Origin: Prevotella sp.
Lineage (GTDB): Bacteria; Bacteroidota; Bacteroidia; Bacteroidales; Bacteroidaceae
Reading direction: 5' to 3'
DNA length: 57,831 nt
Assembly: GCA_016290175.1 (NCBI GenBank)
Contig: JAEETD010000011.1
Location: 1 to 57,831 of the forward strand
The position numbers and the translations under genes were made by a program. Positions 48,633-57,831 of the stretch are shown here, piece by piece. The number at the start of each line of letters is the position of its first letter. Position 1 is the first letter of the stretch. The notes below the pieces were generated by a model. That model was not told the origin of the DNA. It saw only the letters and a list, made by a program, of their open reading frames with translations, and did not search any database.

Positions 48633-50784
48633 CAATCTAGCCGGGCTAGCCATTCTAGCCGGACTAATCGGACTAGCGATTCCAACGACCATGATTGCCC
48701 AGGAAAAGTTTTTCACCCTCGAGGACCTGAATTTCGGTGGTACGAATTATCGCCAATTCCAGCCGAAGAACCTTTGGCTGACCTGGTGGGGTGACCAGTT
48801 GATACAGACCGATGTGGAGGAGTGCTACACCATTGATGCCAAGACCGGCAAGAAGGAAAAGCTCTTCACCCTCGAGGAAATCAACCAGTGGGCAGGGAGT
48901 GACGACGAGAAATATGTGCGTCACCTGATGAATGCCTCTTTCCCCTACCCTGACCAGCCGGTCGTTCAGGTGGGTAACAGGAGGGCGGTAATCCTCGTAG
49001 ACTTCAAACAGAAGAAGATTGTCTGGCAGGACAGTATCGCCGGGCAGACAGCCAACGACTGGAATGCAGTCTCCAAGGCGACGGCATACGTGGACAACCA
49101 CCAGCTCTTTGTGGTGGATGCCAACGAGCGGAAGCACCAGCTCTCTACCGATGGAAGCCGCGAGATTGTCTATGGACAGAGTGTTCACCGGAATGAGTTC
49201 GGTATTGAGAAAGGCACGTTCTGGAGTCCTGACGGCCAACGACTGGCCTTCTACCGCATGGACCAGAGCATGGTGACAGACTATCCACAAGTGGATATCT
49301 TCCCACGCAGCGCCACCTATGAACCCGACAAATACCCGATGGCGGGAATGACCTCGCACAAAGTGACGGTGGGGGTCTATGACCTGCAGACCGATAAGAC
49401 CATCTACCTGAAGGCTGGCGATCCTACAGACCGCTATTTCACGAATATCGCCTGGAGTCCGGACAGCAAGACCATCTATATGTTCGAGCTGAATCGCGGG
49501 CAGAACGACTGCCGGTTGGTGTCTTATGATGCCACGACAGGCGAAAAGCTTGCCGAACTCTATCGGGAGACCTCCGATAAATACGTAGAGCCCCTGCATC
49601 CTATCCAATTCCTGCCCTGGGATGAAACGAAGTTCATCATGCAGAGTCAGAAGGACGGCTATAACCACCTTTACCTCTTTGATGCCAACGGCAAAGAACT
49701 GAAGCAGATCACCAAGGGCGAATGGGTCGTGATGGAGGTGCTGGGCTTCAACAAGAAGCAAAAGACCATCATTTTCAAGGCCAACAAGGAACACCCCTTG
49801 CATCATCGTCTGTACAGCGTCAATATGAAGGGCGACATCAAGCAACTGGAGACGGTGGATGGCGTTCACAGTGGTGTATTATCGCCTTCGGGCAACTTCC
49901 TCATCGACCGGTTCTCAACGCCTACGAGACCCCGCGTCATCCAAGTGACCAACACCCAACACCCATCACCCATCACCCTTCTGGAAGCCGAAGACCCCTG
50001 GGCGGGTTATCAGCAGCCCATCTTTGAGTGTGGCAGCATCAAGGCAGCAGACGGCACTACAGACCTTTATTACAGGATGGTGAAGCCCTATAATTTCAAT
50101 CCGGAAAAGAAATACCCGACGGTGGTCTATGTCTATGGCGGTCCTCACGCCAACAATGTGCAGGCATCCTGGCACTGGGCTTCGCGTACTTGGGAGACCT
50201 ATATGTCGCAGAAAGGCTATATCGTCTTCATCCTTGACAATCGCGGCAGCCAGCATCGTGGACGGGCCTTCGAACAGGCCACCTTCCACCAGCTGGGACA
50301 GATAGAGATGCAGGATCAGATGAAAGGCGTGGACTATCTGCGCACCCTGCCCTATGTAGATATGAACCGACTGGGCGTTCATGGCTGGAGCTTTGGCGGG
50401 TTTATGACCATCTCGCTGATGACCAACTATCCCGATGTGTTCAAGGTGGGTGTGGCAGGCGGTCCTGTCATCGACTGGAAGTGGTACGAGGTGATGTATG
50501 GCGAACGCTATATGGGTACCCCCGAGAACAACCCCGAGGGCTATGCCAAGAGCAGTCTCATCGACAAAGCGAAGAACCTGAAAGGCAAACTGCAGATCAT
50601 CACGGGCTATAATGACAACACAGTCGTGCCTCAGCATTGTCTGTCGTTCCTCGATGCCTGTATCAAGGCCGGAACACAGCCCGATTTCTTTGCCTATCCA
50701 GGTGAGGAGCACAACATGCGTGGTCATGCCAGCGTTCATCTGCATGAGCGCATAACACAATATTTCGAAGACTATTTAAAATAA
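48616..50784 (+). CDS. Dipeptidyl peptidase IV family serine peptidase (S9B)
   Basis: Start at ATG 48616 ([10 protein letters not shown]), overlapping the methyltransferase gene; the second ATG at 48619 is equivalent. The 722-residue exported protein has a signal peptide (to about residue 31), an eight-bladed DPPIV propeller (about 60-480) and an alpha/beta hydrolase domain with Ser592 in GWSFGG, Asp667 in GYNDNTV and His699 in GEEHNM. It removes Xaa-Pro dipeptides from peptides in the periplasm. Two repeats lie inside it: five 9-base units in the signal peptide (48637-48681, LAGLAILAG) and a 7-base array (49950-49977). Confidence 0.93.
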   Translation: MMKKINNLAGLAILAGLIGLAIPTTMIAQEKFFTLEDLNFGGTNYRQFQPKNLWLTWWGDQLIQTDVEECYTIDAKTGKKEKLFTLEEINQWAGSDDEKYVRHLMNASFPYPDQPVVQVGNRRAVILVDFKQKKIVWQDSIAGQTANDWNAVSKATAYVDNHQLFVVDANERKHQLSTDGSREIVYGQSVHRNEFGIEKGTFWSPDGQRLAFYRMDQSMVTDYPQVDIFPRSATYEPDKYPMAGMTSHKVTVGVYDLQTDKTIYLKAGDPTDRYFTNIAWSPDSKTIYMFELNRGQNDCRLVSYDATTGEKLAELYRETSDKYVEPLHPIQFLPWDETKFIMQSQKDGYNHLYLFDANGKELKQITKGEWVVMEVLGFNKKQKTIIFKANKEHPLHHRLYSVNMKGDIKQLETVDGVHSGVLSPSGNFLIDRFSTPTRPRVIQVTNTQHPSPITLLEAEDPWAGYQQPIFECGSIKAADGTTDLYYRMVKPYNFNPEKKYPTVVYVYGGPHANNVQASWHWASRTWETYMSQKGYIVFILDNRGSQHRGRAFEQATFHQLGQIEMQDQMKGVDYLRTLPYVDMNRLGVHGWSFGGFMTISLMTNYPDVFKVGVAGGPVIDWKWYEVMYGERYMGTPENNPEGYAKSSLIDKAKNLKGKLQIITGYNDNTVVPQHCLSFLDACIKAGTQPDFFAYPGEEHNMRGHASVHLHERITQYFEDYLK
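48637..48681 (+). repeat. Five-unit 9-base repeat in a signal peptide
   Basis: CTAGCCGGG-type units encode [15 protein letters not shown], the hydrophobic core of the dipeptidyl peptidase signal peptide. Unit changes would lengthen or shorten the signal in frame. Confidence 0.8.
49950..49977 (+). repeat. 7-base array inside the dipeptidyl peptidase gene
   Basis: Units CAACACC (twice) and CATCACC (twice) encode [10 protein letters not shown] between propeller and hydrolase domain. Confidence 0.8.
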
Positions 50785-50788
50785 CGAT

Positions 50789-52075
50789 ATGAAGATATTA
50801 CTGTTAGGAAGTGGCGGACGTGAGCACGCCTTGGCTTGGAAAATCGCTCAGAGCAGCAAGTGTGAGAAACTCTATATCGCACCAGGTAACGCTGGCACCA
50901 GCAATTGTGGCGAGAATGTGGCCATGAAGGCCGACGACTTCGAGGCCATCAAGACCTTCTGCGTAGAGAAAAGTATCAATATGGTGGTCGTCGGCCCAGA
51001 GGATCCTCTGGTGAAAGGTATCTACGACGAACTGAAGGCTGATGCCCGTACCAAGGACATTCCTGTGATCGGTCCTTCCAAGGCTGGTGCCGTGCTCGAA
51101 GGCTCGAAAGACTTTGCCAAGGGCTTTATGCAACGCCACAATATCCCCACCGCCCGCTATCAGACTTTCGATGGCGAGCATCTCCAGGAAGGCCTGGCAT
51201 TTCTAGAGACGCTGGAAGCTCCTTACGTCCTCAAGGCCGATGGTCTCTGTGCAGGCAAGGGCGTATTGATTCTCCCCACCCTCGAAGAGGCCAAGAAAGA
51301 ACTCAAGGAGATGCTGAGCGGTATGTTCGGTAATGCTTCAAGCCGTGTGGTTATCGAGGAGTTCATGAGTGGCATCGAGTGCTCGGTCTTCGTGCTGACA
51401 GATGGTACCCACTACAAGATCCTACCCGAGGCCAAGGACTACAAGCGTATCGGCGAGCACGATACGGGTCTGAACACCGGTGGCATGGGTTCTGTCACAC
51501 CAGTGCCCTTTGCCACCAAGGAGTGGATGCAGAAGGTGGAGGACCGTATCATCCGTCCTACGGTAGAGGGTCTGGCTGCTGAAGGCATCGACTACAAAGG
51601 ATTCATCTTCTTCGGACTCATCAACCGCAGCAATACACCAAGCAGGAATCCCGAACCATACGTGATTGAATACAACTGTCGTATGGGCGATCCAGAGACC
51701 GAGAGTGTGATGCTCCGTCTGAAGAGCGACATCGTCGACCTTTTCGAGGGTGTAGCCAATGGCAACCTCGACCAGCGCAATATTGCATTCGATCCTCGTG
51801 CTGCTGTCTGTGTGATGCTGGTAAGCGGTGGTTATCCCCAGGCATACAAGAAGGGCTATCCCATTTCCGGCATCGACCAGGTGGAGGGGAGCATTGTCTT
51901 CCACAGTGGTACTGCCCTGAAGGATGGTGAAGTCGTCACCGCCGGTGGTCGTGTCATCGCTGTCAGCAGTTATGGAAAGGACAAGGCCGAAGCCCTCCAG
52001 AAGTCTTTCGAAGAGGCCCAGAAGATTCAGTTCACCGACAAGTATTTCCGTCGCGATATCGGCGCCGACTTATAA
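50789..52075 (+). CDS. purD: Phosphoribosylamine-glycine ligase (GARS)
   Basis: The 428-residue cytoplasmic enzyme has the ATP-grasp fold and the GARS signatures: [19 protein letters not shown] at the start, [47 protein letters not shown] and [13 protein letters not shown]. It joins glycine to phosphoribosylamine in purine synthesis. Its length is normal for the family. It begins four bases after the dipeptidyl peptidase stop, so it is probably in the same operon, although the functions are not linked. Confidence 0.97.
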   Translation: MKILLLGSGGREHALAWKIAQSSKCEKLYIAPGNAGTSNCGENVAMKADDFEAIKTFCVEKSINMVVVGPEDPLVKGIYDELKADARTKDIPVIGPSKAGAVLEGSKDFAKGFMQRHNIPTARYQTFDGEHLQEGLAFLETLEAPYVLKADGLCAGKGVLILPTLEEAKKELKEMLSGMFGNASSRVVIEEFMSGIECSVFVLTDGTHYKILPEAKDYKRIGEHDTGLNTGGMGSVTPVPFATKEWMQKVEDRIIRPTVEGLAAEGIDYKGFIFFGLINRSNTPSRNPEPYVIEYNCRMGDPETESVMLRLKSDIVDLFEGVANGNLDQRNIAFDPRAAVCVMLVSGGYPQAYKKGYPISGIDQVEGSIVFHSGTALKDGEVVTAGGRVIAVSSYGKDKAEALQKSFEEAQKIQFTDKYFRRDIGADL

Positions 52076-52084
52076 ATCATAGCC

Positions 52085-53029
52085 TTGAAAGGTAGTCAGT
52101 TACAGAAGATTGTGGCAGGAAGTCGCCTCACCCTCCCGGTGACGGCTCTCTATGGTTTGGGCATCTGTTTCATCTGTGGCGTTATCCAGCACCAATGGTG
52201 GATCCAGTTGGTTTGTTACGCCCTGGCCGTCTACCTGATGATTCTGTTCAACAACTTCTACGCCCTTATCCGCATCTACAGCCGGGCTATCACGTCGGCC
52301 TTTATCGTTCTTTCCAGCATGGCCTGCTTTCTCTTCCCTTCGTTGGAGGGAGGCATCGTCACCGTGGGGTTCATAGCGAGTCTGCTGGTCATCTTTTCCA
52401 CTTACCAGGACCGTGAAGCCGCAGGACGGATCTGCTACACATTCCTTATCCTCGGACTAGCCAGTCTGGCGAAAATCCAGATGCTGATGTTCATCCCCGT
52501 CTACTGGATTATGATGATATTCCTCAGCAGTTTAAGTCTGCGCACCTTCATATCCTCCCTGTTAGGTCTGCTCACGCCCTATTGGTTCTGGATTTCGGCC
52601 GTACTGCTGCTATACAAAGGCGACCTCAGCCCTTTCACCAATCATTTCCTGCCGCTCGCGGAGGTGGGATTCTATAATGCCTACAACGACATCCCGCTCT
52701 CGCACTATCTTACCTATGCATTCCTGATCATTCTGACCGTCACAGGCATCATCCATTTCCTGAGGACGAGCTATAACGACAAGATCCGCACGCGGCAGTT
52801 CTACTATAGCATCATGTTCTTCGACATTCTGGTGCTGGTACTCCTCCCCCTTTTTCCGCAGCACTATGACCTGTTGTTCCGACCTGCCATCATCCTGACC
52901 AGTCCGCTAATCGGCCATTTCATCGCACTTACCAACACCAAGGTCACCAATATTGCCTTTTACATCATCCTGATTACGGCCCTGTTACTGACCGGCTTCA
53001 ACCTATGGATTTCATCATTCATTTTCTGA
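52085..53029 (+). CDS. Polytopic membrane protein of unknown function
   Basis: A TTG at 52085 (nine bases after purD) is the best start; no ATG lies nearby and the next in-frame ATG is about 50 codons in. The 314-residue protein has about eight to nine hydrophobic segments, including repeated short segments around ALAVYLMILFNNFYALIRIY and MLMFIPVYWIMMIFLSSLSL. I recognise no family motif. Its end overlaps the next membrane-protein gene by 25 bases, so both are likely co-expressed with purD. Confidence 0.7.
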   Translation: MKGSQLQKIVAGSRLTLPVTALYGLGICFICGVIQHQWWIQLVCYALAVYLMILFNNFYALIRIYSRAITSAFIVLSSMACFLFPSLEGGIVTVGFIASLLVIFSTYQDREAAGRICYTFLILGLASLAKIQMLMFIPVYWIMMIFLSSLSLRTFISSLLGLLTPYWFWISAVLLLYKGDLSPFTNHFLPLAEVGFYNAYNDIPLSHYLTYAFLIILTVTGIIHFLRTSYNDKIRTRQFYYSIMFFDILVLVLLPLFPQHYDLLFRPAIILTSPLIGHFIALTNTKVTNIAFYIILITALLLTGFNLWISSFIF

Positions 53030-53457
53030 CCCAGTACGGCTATTGGGGTATGTTCCTGGCAGCCTTCCTGGCTGGCAGCTTCTTCCCGTTCTCCAGCGAG
53101 GCGGTTATCATCGCACTGATGGCAACGGGCCTTGATCCTTGGGTTCTGATGATCTATGGCACAGCGGGCAACGTGCTGGGCAGCGTGCTTAACTACTGCG
53201 TCGGACGGTTGGGCAAGATGGAGTGGATAGAAAAGTATTTCCATGTGAAGAAGGAAGACCTCGACAAGGCTCACCGGTTCATGGCAGGCCGGGGTGCATG
53301 GATGGGATTCTTTGCCTTCCTGCCCGTTTTAGGCAGTGCCATTACCATCGCCCTGGGTCTGATGCGCTCCAACATCTTTATAACTTTCATCGCCATCACC
53401 TTGGGCAAAATTTTCCGTTATGTGGTCTTAATCTACGGCGCCGGACTGTTTATGTAA
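53005..53457 (+). CDS. DedA/SNARE-associated (VTT) family membrane protein, YqaA-like
   Basis: The 150-residue protein is a short DedA-like protein of the YqaA branch: FLAAFLAGSFFPFSSEAVI near the start, then GTAGNVLGSVLNYCVGRL and the FFAFLPVLGSAITIALGLMR block. Family members handle lipid carriers across membranes, for example undecaprenyl phosphate, but the YqaA branch is poorly known. Confidence 0.85.
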   Translation: MDFIIHFLTQYGYWGMFLAAFLAGSFFPFSSEAVIIALMATGLDPWVLMIYGTAGNVLGSVLNYCVGRLGKMEWIEKYFHVKKEDLDKAHRFMAGRGAWMGFFAFLPVLGSAITIALGLMRSNIFITFIAITLGKIFRYVVLIYGAGLFM

Positions 53458-53472
53458 GTTAATTTATCTACT

Positions 53473-53531
53473 GCGGTAGCAAATTCTTCACTTTTCACTT
53501 TTCACTTTTCACTTCTTTTTCGTACCTTTGC
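53473..53531 (+). promoter_or_regulatory. Promoter cassette with 7-base array, copy 3
   Basis: GCGGTAGCAAAT (53473 on), four TCACTTT-type units (53488-53515) and TACCTTTGC (53523-53531), with 50 bases between GCGGTA and the -7 box, as in copy 1. The DUF2723 ATG follows 41 bases later. Confidence 0.7.
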
Positions 53532-53572
53532 ATCCAAATCAGATTTTTAACGTTAAAAAATATATTTTTTAG

Positions 53573-56500
53573 ATGAAACAATTCAGACTGGTGGACAATG
53601 TCCTCGGGTGGCTTGCGTTTATGATTGCCGCCTTCGTCTATTGCTCTACCATTGAGCCCACTGCATCTTTCTGGGACTGCCCGGAGTTTATCACCACTGG
53701 CTATCGCCTCGAAGTAGGACACCCACCCGGGGCACCGTTCTTCATGCTCACGGCCAATCTGTTCTCACAGTTTACCAGCGATCCCACGCAGGTGGCGAAG
53801 ATGGTCAATATCATGAGCGCCCTTCTCTCGGCCACATGTATCCTGTTCCTGTTCTGGAGCATCACCCATCTGGTGCGCCGGTTATTGGTCGACCGGTTCG
53901 AAGATATCACCCTGGCCAAACTGATAGCCATTGAGGGTTCCGGACTTGTAGGTGCACTCATCTACACCTTCAGCGACACCTTCTGGTTCTCTGCTGTCGA
54001 GGGTGAGGTCTATGCCTATTCCTCAGCGTTCACGGCTGTGGTGTTCTGGCTCATCCTGAAATGGGAGGATCATGCCGACGAGCCTCACAGCGACCGTTGG
54101 CTGGTGCTCATCATGTACATGACGGGCCTTTCCATCGGTGTCCACCTGTTGAACCTGCTTTGTCTGCCCGCCATCGGACTGGTATATTATTACCGTAAGT
54201 TCCCTGATGCCAACCTCAAGGGCTCACTGGTGGCCCTGGGCATCTCTGTGGTCATCCTGGCCGCTGTGCTCTACGGAGTCGTACCGGGCATCATCACGGT
54301 CGGTGGATGGTTCGAACTGTTCTTCGTCAACACCCTGGGCATGCCCTTCAACACAGGTGAGATCATCTATATCTTCCTGTTGGTGGCATGCGTCATCTGG
54401 GCCGTTTACGAGACACAGACGCAGAAGCACAGCCTGACCGTTCAGAACATAGCCTTCCTGATTGCCGTCGGCATGCTCGGCATCCCGTTCTATGGCTACG
54501 GTTGGTCGGCCTTCATCATCGGTATCATCGTACTGGCCATTCTCTGGTTCGTACTGAAGCTTTCAAAGGACAAGCTTCCGCTCATCACGGCCCGTGCCAA
54601 GAACACAGCCCTGCTCTGCATGCTGATGCTGATGATCGGTTATTCCACCTATGCCCTCATCGTCATCCGTTCATCGGCCAATCCCCCGATGGACCAGAAC
54701 TCTCCTGAGGATATCTTCACCCTGGGCGACTACTTAGGACGTGACCAGTATGGTCAGCGCCCGTTGTTCTATGGCCAGGCCTATACCTCACAGGTAGCTC
54801 TCGAAGTAGAGGGTAACATCTGCAAGCCCGTCATGTCGAAGGGCAAGCCCGTCTACCAGCGCAAGGAGAAGGCATCTGCCGACGAGAAGGACTCCTACTT
54901 CGTAGTCCGTACGAAGGATGAATACAAATATGCCCAGAACATGCTCTTCCCACGTATGTATGATGCCGCCCATGCCAGCGCCTATGAGTCGTGGATGGGT
55001 GGTGTCGACGGCAGCGAGGTACCCTACGACCGTTGTGGCGAGCCTATGATGATCAAGGTGCCGAGTCAGTTCGAAAACATCCGCTTCTTCCTCTCCTACC
55101 AGTGCAACTTCATGTACTGGCGCTATTTCATGTGGAACTTTGCCGGTCGTCAGAACGACATCCAAGGCAATGGCGAACTGGAGCACGGCAACTGGATCAC
55201 CGGTATCCCGTTCATCGACAATGCCCGTTTAGGCAATCAAGACCTGCTCCCCGACGATCTGAAGGAGAACAAGGGACATAATGTCTTCTACTGTCTGCCT
55301 CTGATTCTCGGTCTGCTGGGTCTCTTCTGGCAGGCCTGGTACACCCGCAAGCGCAAGGTCGGTGAAAAGACCATCGACGATCCTATCGGCATCCGCCAGT
55401 TCTGGGTGGTATTCTTCCTCTTCTTCATGACCGGTCTGGCCATCGTCATCTACCTCAACCAGACGCCGATGCAGCCCCGTGAGCGCGACTATGCCTACGC
55501 CGGTTCGTTCTATGCCTTCGCCATCTGGTGCGGCATGGGCGTAGCAGCCATCATCAACTGGCTTGAGCGCAAGATGAAGAAAGAGAACCTTATCATAGCC
55601 ACTATAGTAACTATAGCCGCTCTCCTCGTCCCCATCCAGATGGCTTCGCAGACCTGGGATGATCATGACCGCTCTGGCCGCTATTGCTGCCGCGATTTCG
55701 GACAGAACTACCTCATGACCCTCCAGGAGAAGGGCAACCCCATCATCTTCACCAATGGCGACAACGACACCTTCCCGCTTTGGTACAACCAGGATACAGA
55801 AGGCGTTCGTACTGATGCCCGCGTCTGCAACCTCTCTTATCTGCAGACCGACTGGTATATCGACCAGATGGTACGTCCGGCCTACGACTCCCCATCGCTG
55901 CCCATCACCTGGAACCGTCTGGAGTATTGCGCCGGCACCAACGAATATGTGCAGGTGGACCCGTCGCTCAAGGAACAGGTCAAGGAACTCTATCGCGAGA
56001 GTCCCGAAGAGGCCAGGAAACAGTTCGGTGACGAGCCCTTCGAACTGAAGAACATACTCAAGCACTGGGTACGCTCTACCGTAAAGGACTTCCACGTCAT
56101 CCCCACCGACACCGTCTTCGTCACCATCGACAAGGAGGCTGTCCGTCGTAGTGGCATGATGATGGCCAGCGACTCCATCCCCGACAAGATGGTCATCTCG
56201 CTCAAAGGCAAGGGTGCCCTCTACAAGGGCGACCTGATGATGCTCGAGCTGATTGCCAACGCCAACTGGGAGCGTCCTATCTATGTGGCGACAACCGTTG
56301 GTCAGGAGAACTACATGAACCTTGGCGAGCACTTCGTTCAGGAAGGTCTTGCCAACCGCATCACGCCGTTCCGCACCCATTATACCGACGAGCGCGGCAA
56401 CCTCGTGCCCATGCCCGGCACCACCGACTTCGACACCGACAAGGTCTACGACAATGTCATGAACAAGTATAAGTACGGCAACGTCAGTCAGGAGGGAATC

Positions 56501-56956
56501 TATCTCGACGAGACCGTCACCCGCATGTGTTACACCCACCGTCGTCTGTTGGCTTCCCTGGCCGTCACCCTCCTCGATGAAGGCAAGACAGAACAGGCCA
56601 AGAAGGTGCTCGACAAGTGCGAGAAGGAGCTGCCTGCCTACAATGTGCCCCATGACTACGCCTGCGGTTCGCTCGACCTGGCACGCGCCTACAATCTCAC
56701 AGGCCAGAAGGAGAAGGCCCAGCAGCTGGTCGACCAGCTCTGGAAGAAATCGCAGCAGTATATGATGTGGTACTGCTCTCTCGACGGCTATCGCTTCGAC
56801 GGTTCACAGCGCGACTGCATGATCCTGCTCTACGTCATGAACCAGTTGTTAGACCTTCAGACCGCCATCGACGAGAAGAAGGGCGCCCAGAAAGACCAGC
56901 AGCTGGAAGGTCTGATCCAGCTCTATCATTCTAAGGGCGGCAGATTCGAGCAATAA
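53573..56956 (+). CDS. DUF2723 membrane glycosyltransferase-like protein with TPR tail
   Basis: The 1127-residue protein has a multi-helix membrane half (about residues 1-360 and 560-700) with the DUF2723 start (STIEPTASFWDCPEFI, RLEVGHPPGAPFF), a soluble insert and a C-terminal TPR-like region (about 980-1127). The human relative TMEM260 is a protein O-mannosyltransferase, and the family is grouped with GT-C enzymes, so transfer of a sugar to exported proteins is plausible. The FWDCPEF and GHPPGAP motifs, with the acidic residue of the former, may be catalytic by analogy. The polysaccharide deacetylase gene begins immediately after the stop. Confidence 0.88.
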   Translation: MKQFRLVDNVLGWLAFMIAAFVYCSTIEPTASFWDCPEFITTGYRLEVGHPPGAPFFMLTANLFSQFTSDPTQVAKMVNIMSALLSATCILFLFWSITHLVRRLLVDRFEDITLAKLIAIEGSGLVGALIYTFSDTFWFSAVEGEVYAYSSAFTAVVFWLILKWEDHADEPHSDRWLVLIMYMTGLSIGVHLLNLLCLPAIGLVYYYRKFPDANLKGSLVALGISVVILAAVLYGVVPGIITVGGWFELFFVNTLGMPFNTGEIIYIFLLVACVIWAVYETQTQKHSLTVQNIAFLIAVGMLGIPFYGYGWSAFIIGIIVLAILWFVLKLSKDKLPLITARAKNTALLCMLMLMIGYSTYALIVIRSSANPPMDQNSPEDIFTLGDYLGRDQYGQRPLFYGQAYTSQVALEVEGNICKPVMSKGKPVYQRKEKASADEKDSYFVVRTKDEYKYAQNMLFPRMYDAAHASAYESWMGGVDGSEVPYDRCGEPMMIKVPSQFENIRFFLSYQCNFMYWRYFMWNFAGRQNDIQGNGELEHGNWITGIPFIDNARLGNQDLLPDDLKENKGHNVFYCLPLILGLLGLFWQAWYTRKRKVGEKTIDDPIGIRQFWVVFFLFFMTGLAIVIYLNQTPMQPRERDYAYAGSFYAFAIWCGMGVAAIINWLERKMKKENLIIATIVTIAALLVPIQMASQTWDDHDRSGRYCCRDFGQNYLMTLQEKGNPIIFTNGDNDTFPLWYNQDTEGVRTDARVCNLSYLQTDWYIDQMVRPAYDSPSLPITWNRLEYCAGTNEYVQVDPSLKEQVKELYRESPEEARKQFGDEPFELKNILKHWVRSTVKDFHVIPTDTVFVTIDKEAVRRSGMMMASDSIPDKMVISLKGKGALYKGDLMMLELIANANWERPIYVATTVGQENYMNLGEHFVQEGLANRITPFRTHYTDERGNLVPMPGTTDFDTDKVYDNVMNKYKYGNVSQEGIYLDETVTRMCYTHRRLLASLAVTLLDEGKTEQAKKVLDKCEKELPAYNVPHDYACGSLDLARAYNLTGQKEKAQQLVDQLWKKSQQYMMWYCSLDGYRFDGSQRDCMILLYVMNQLLDLQTAIDEKKGAQKDQQLEGLIQLYHSKGGRFEQ

Positions 56957-56957
56957 T

Positions 56958-57569
56958 ATGATTATCGAGCAGCCCGCCATCTACCTCCGCTGGCTCTATC
57001 CCAGAGCCTATTGGAGGATGGACCGTCACGAGAAGGCCGTCTATCTGACCTTCGACGACGGTCCCATCCCGGAGGCGACACCCTTTATCCTCGACACGCT
57101 CAAGGCGTTCGGTATCAGGGCCACCTTCTTCATGGTGGGCGACAACGTACGCAAGTATCCTGAGCTCTTCAACCGCATCGTCAGCGAGGGCCATCAGATT
57201 GGCAACCACACCCATAATCATATCGGCGGACTGCGACACACCATCAAGGAATACAGCTACAATGTCGAGAAGGCCAACGCCTATATCCACAGCCATTACT
57301 TCCGTCCGCCTCACGGTTGGATGCGCATGGCGCAGTATGCCTGGCTCAGCCGCAAATACAAGGTGGTGATGTGGGATCTCGTCACCCGCGACTATTCCAA
57401 ATGGCTGACGGCCGAGGATGTCGTCAATAATATAAGGAAGTACGCGCGCAATGGCTCGATCATCACTTTCCACGACTCGCTGAAGTCGATCGACAAACTC
57501 CGCACCGCCCTCCCCGAATCCCTCCAATGGCTCAAGGACGAGGGCTATGAATTCCGCATCTTCCCCTAA
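56958..57569 (+). CDS. Polysaccharide deacetylase (NodB/CE4-type)
   Basis: The 203-residue protein has the NodB motifs: LTFDDGPIPEATPFIL (catalytic base and metal Asp), IGNHTHNH (metal His residues), RPPHGWMRMAQ and a C-terminal ITFHDS. It removes acetyl groups from N-acetylglucosamine-containing polymers or peptidoglycan. No signal peptide is obvious, so the site of action is unclear. It starts two bases after the DUF2723 stop and is probably co-translated. Confidence 0.9.
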   Translation: MIIEQPAIYLRWLYPRAYWRMDRHEKAVYLTFDDGPIPEATPFILDTLKAFGIRATFFMVGDNVRKYPELFNRIVSEGHQIGNHTHNHIGGLRHTIKEYSYNVEKANAYIHSHYFRPPHGWMRMAQYAWLSRKYKVVMWDLVTRDYSKWLTAEDVVNNIRKYARNGSIITFHDSLKSIDKLRTALPESLQWLKDEGYEFRIFP

Positions 57570-57580
57570 AAATCAACAAT

Positions 57581-57831
57581 ATGAAAAGATTACTAACAAC
57601 CTGCTTATTAGCAACTACATTCGTTATGACTACAAATGCTCAGCCCCAGCTCCGCGCCGATAACATCGACGAGGTGCTCAAGGCCATGACCCTTGAAGAA
57701 AAAGCCAAGCTACTCGTTGGCGGTGCAAACAACTTCTTCGGCACAGGAGCCGTCGTTGGCGGCGAGGCCGACCTCGTGGCGGGAGCCGCAGGCACCTCCC
57801 CGGCCATTCCCCGGCTGGGCATCCCTGCCAC
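57581..57831 (+). CDS. GH3 beta-glycosidase, 5' part only
   Basis: An ATG at 57581, 11 bases after the deacetylase stop, opens a frame that leaves the window after 83 codons. It has a signal peptide (MKRLLTTCLLATTFVMTTNA) and the start of a GH3 N-terminal domain (IDEVLKAMTLEEKAKLLVGG, then TSPAIPRLGIPA). The catalytic Asp is beyond the edge. Secreted GH3 enzymes of this type are mostly beta-glucosidases or beta-xylosidases. Confidence 0.88.
   Translation, partial: MKRLLTTCLLATTFVMTTNAQPQLRADNIDEVLKAMTLEEKAKLLVGGANNFFGTGAVVGGEADLVAGAAGTSPAIPRLGIPA

Noticed and set aside
47742..48716. 324-residue minus-strand frame opposite rlmL
   Set aside because: Starts inside the dipeptidyl peptidase gene and has no family resemblance.
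55229..56653. 474-residue minus-strand frame opposite the DUF2723 gene
   Set aside because: Antisense shadow in a GC-rich gene, with Val/Gly-rich composition and no motif.

Overview
The window looks like chromosomal DNA of a Bacteroidales bacterium, most likely Prevotella or a close relative. Evidence: a SusC/SusD pair, hybrid-two-component-like sensors with propeller domains, a smalltalk-type micro-lipoprotein next to an HU-like protein, DUF3857, DUF4230, DUF4369 and DUF4890 proteins, and promoters of the Bacteroidota type (TTTG, about 20 bases, TAnnTTTGC) before many genes. No tRNA, rRNA or CRISPR array was seen. All coordinates were read by eye.

Layout. 1-4700 is an accessory patch: GC-rich inverted repeats around an AT-rich core, tandem repeats behind a minus-strand promoter, a gene remnant, a clostripain-like lipoprotein, a 178-base element with inverted ends, a sigma-region-4-like regulator, and an HU-like gene followed by a smalltalk gene. 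4730-9753 is susD-susC. 9936-15728 holds an AI-2E-type permease, small envelope lipoproteins, two DUF4230 genes, an alanine/sodium symporter and trmO. 15851-27059 holds an orphan histidine kinase, a metallo-beta-lactamase-fold protein, a GH31 enzyme, a PAP2 phosphatase with an EptA-type transferase (lipid A modification), and two DUF3857 proteins. 27060-28233 has no clear gene but carries strong palindromes and a candidate noncoding RNA. 28759-41769 is a sugar locus: a four-gene minus-strand operon (two propeller sensors, a PA14-containing GH31, a GH2), divergent from a xylose-type MFS permease. 42014-46968 holds a decayed gene fragment, a LacI regulator, a DUF4369 lipoprotein, a GIN-domain protein, an M15 peptidase and a second orphan kinase. 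47106-57831 runs rightward: RlmL-like methyltransferase, dipeptidyl peptidase IV, purD, two membrane proteins, a DUF2723 (TMEM260-like) protein, a polysaccharide deacetylase and the start of a GH3.

Working together, the GH31, GH2 and XylE-like proteins suggest removal of xylose and galactose side chains from a plant glycan such as xyloglucan, with xylose imported by the permease. The paired propeller sensors are odd: one keeps an ATPase domain but has no phosphoacceptor histidine box, receiver or AraC domain; the other has only an acidic tail of about 50 residues.

The most unusual signal cuts across genes. Short arrays with a 7-base period, mostly about four units (28 bases), occur at about a dozen places with different unit sequences. 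They lie inside coding regions, on stop codons, in the whole susC-susD spacer, and in a three-copy promoter cassette (12315, 15768, 53473) where the array sits just upstream of the -7 box. One pair of arrays forms the arms of an inverted-repeat element inserted in frame in the GH2 gene.
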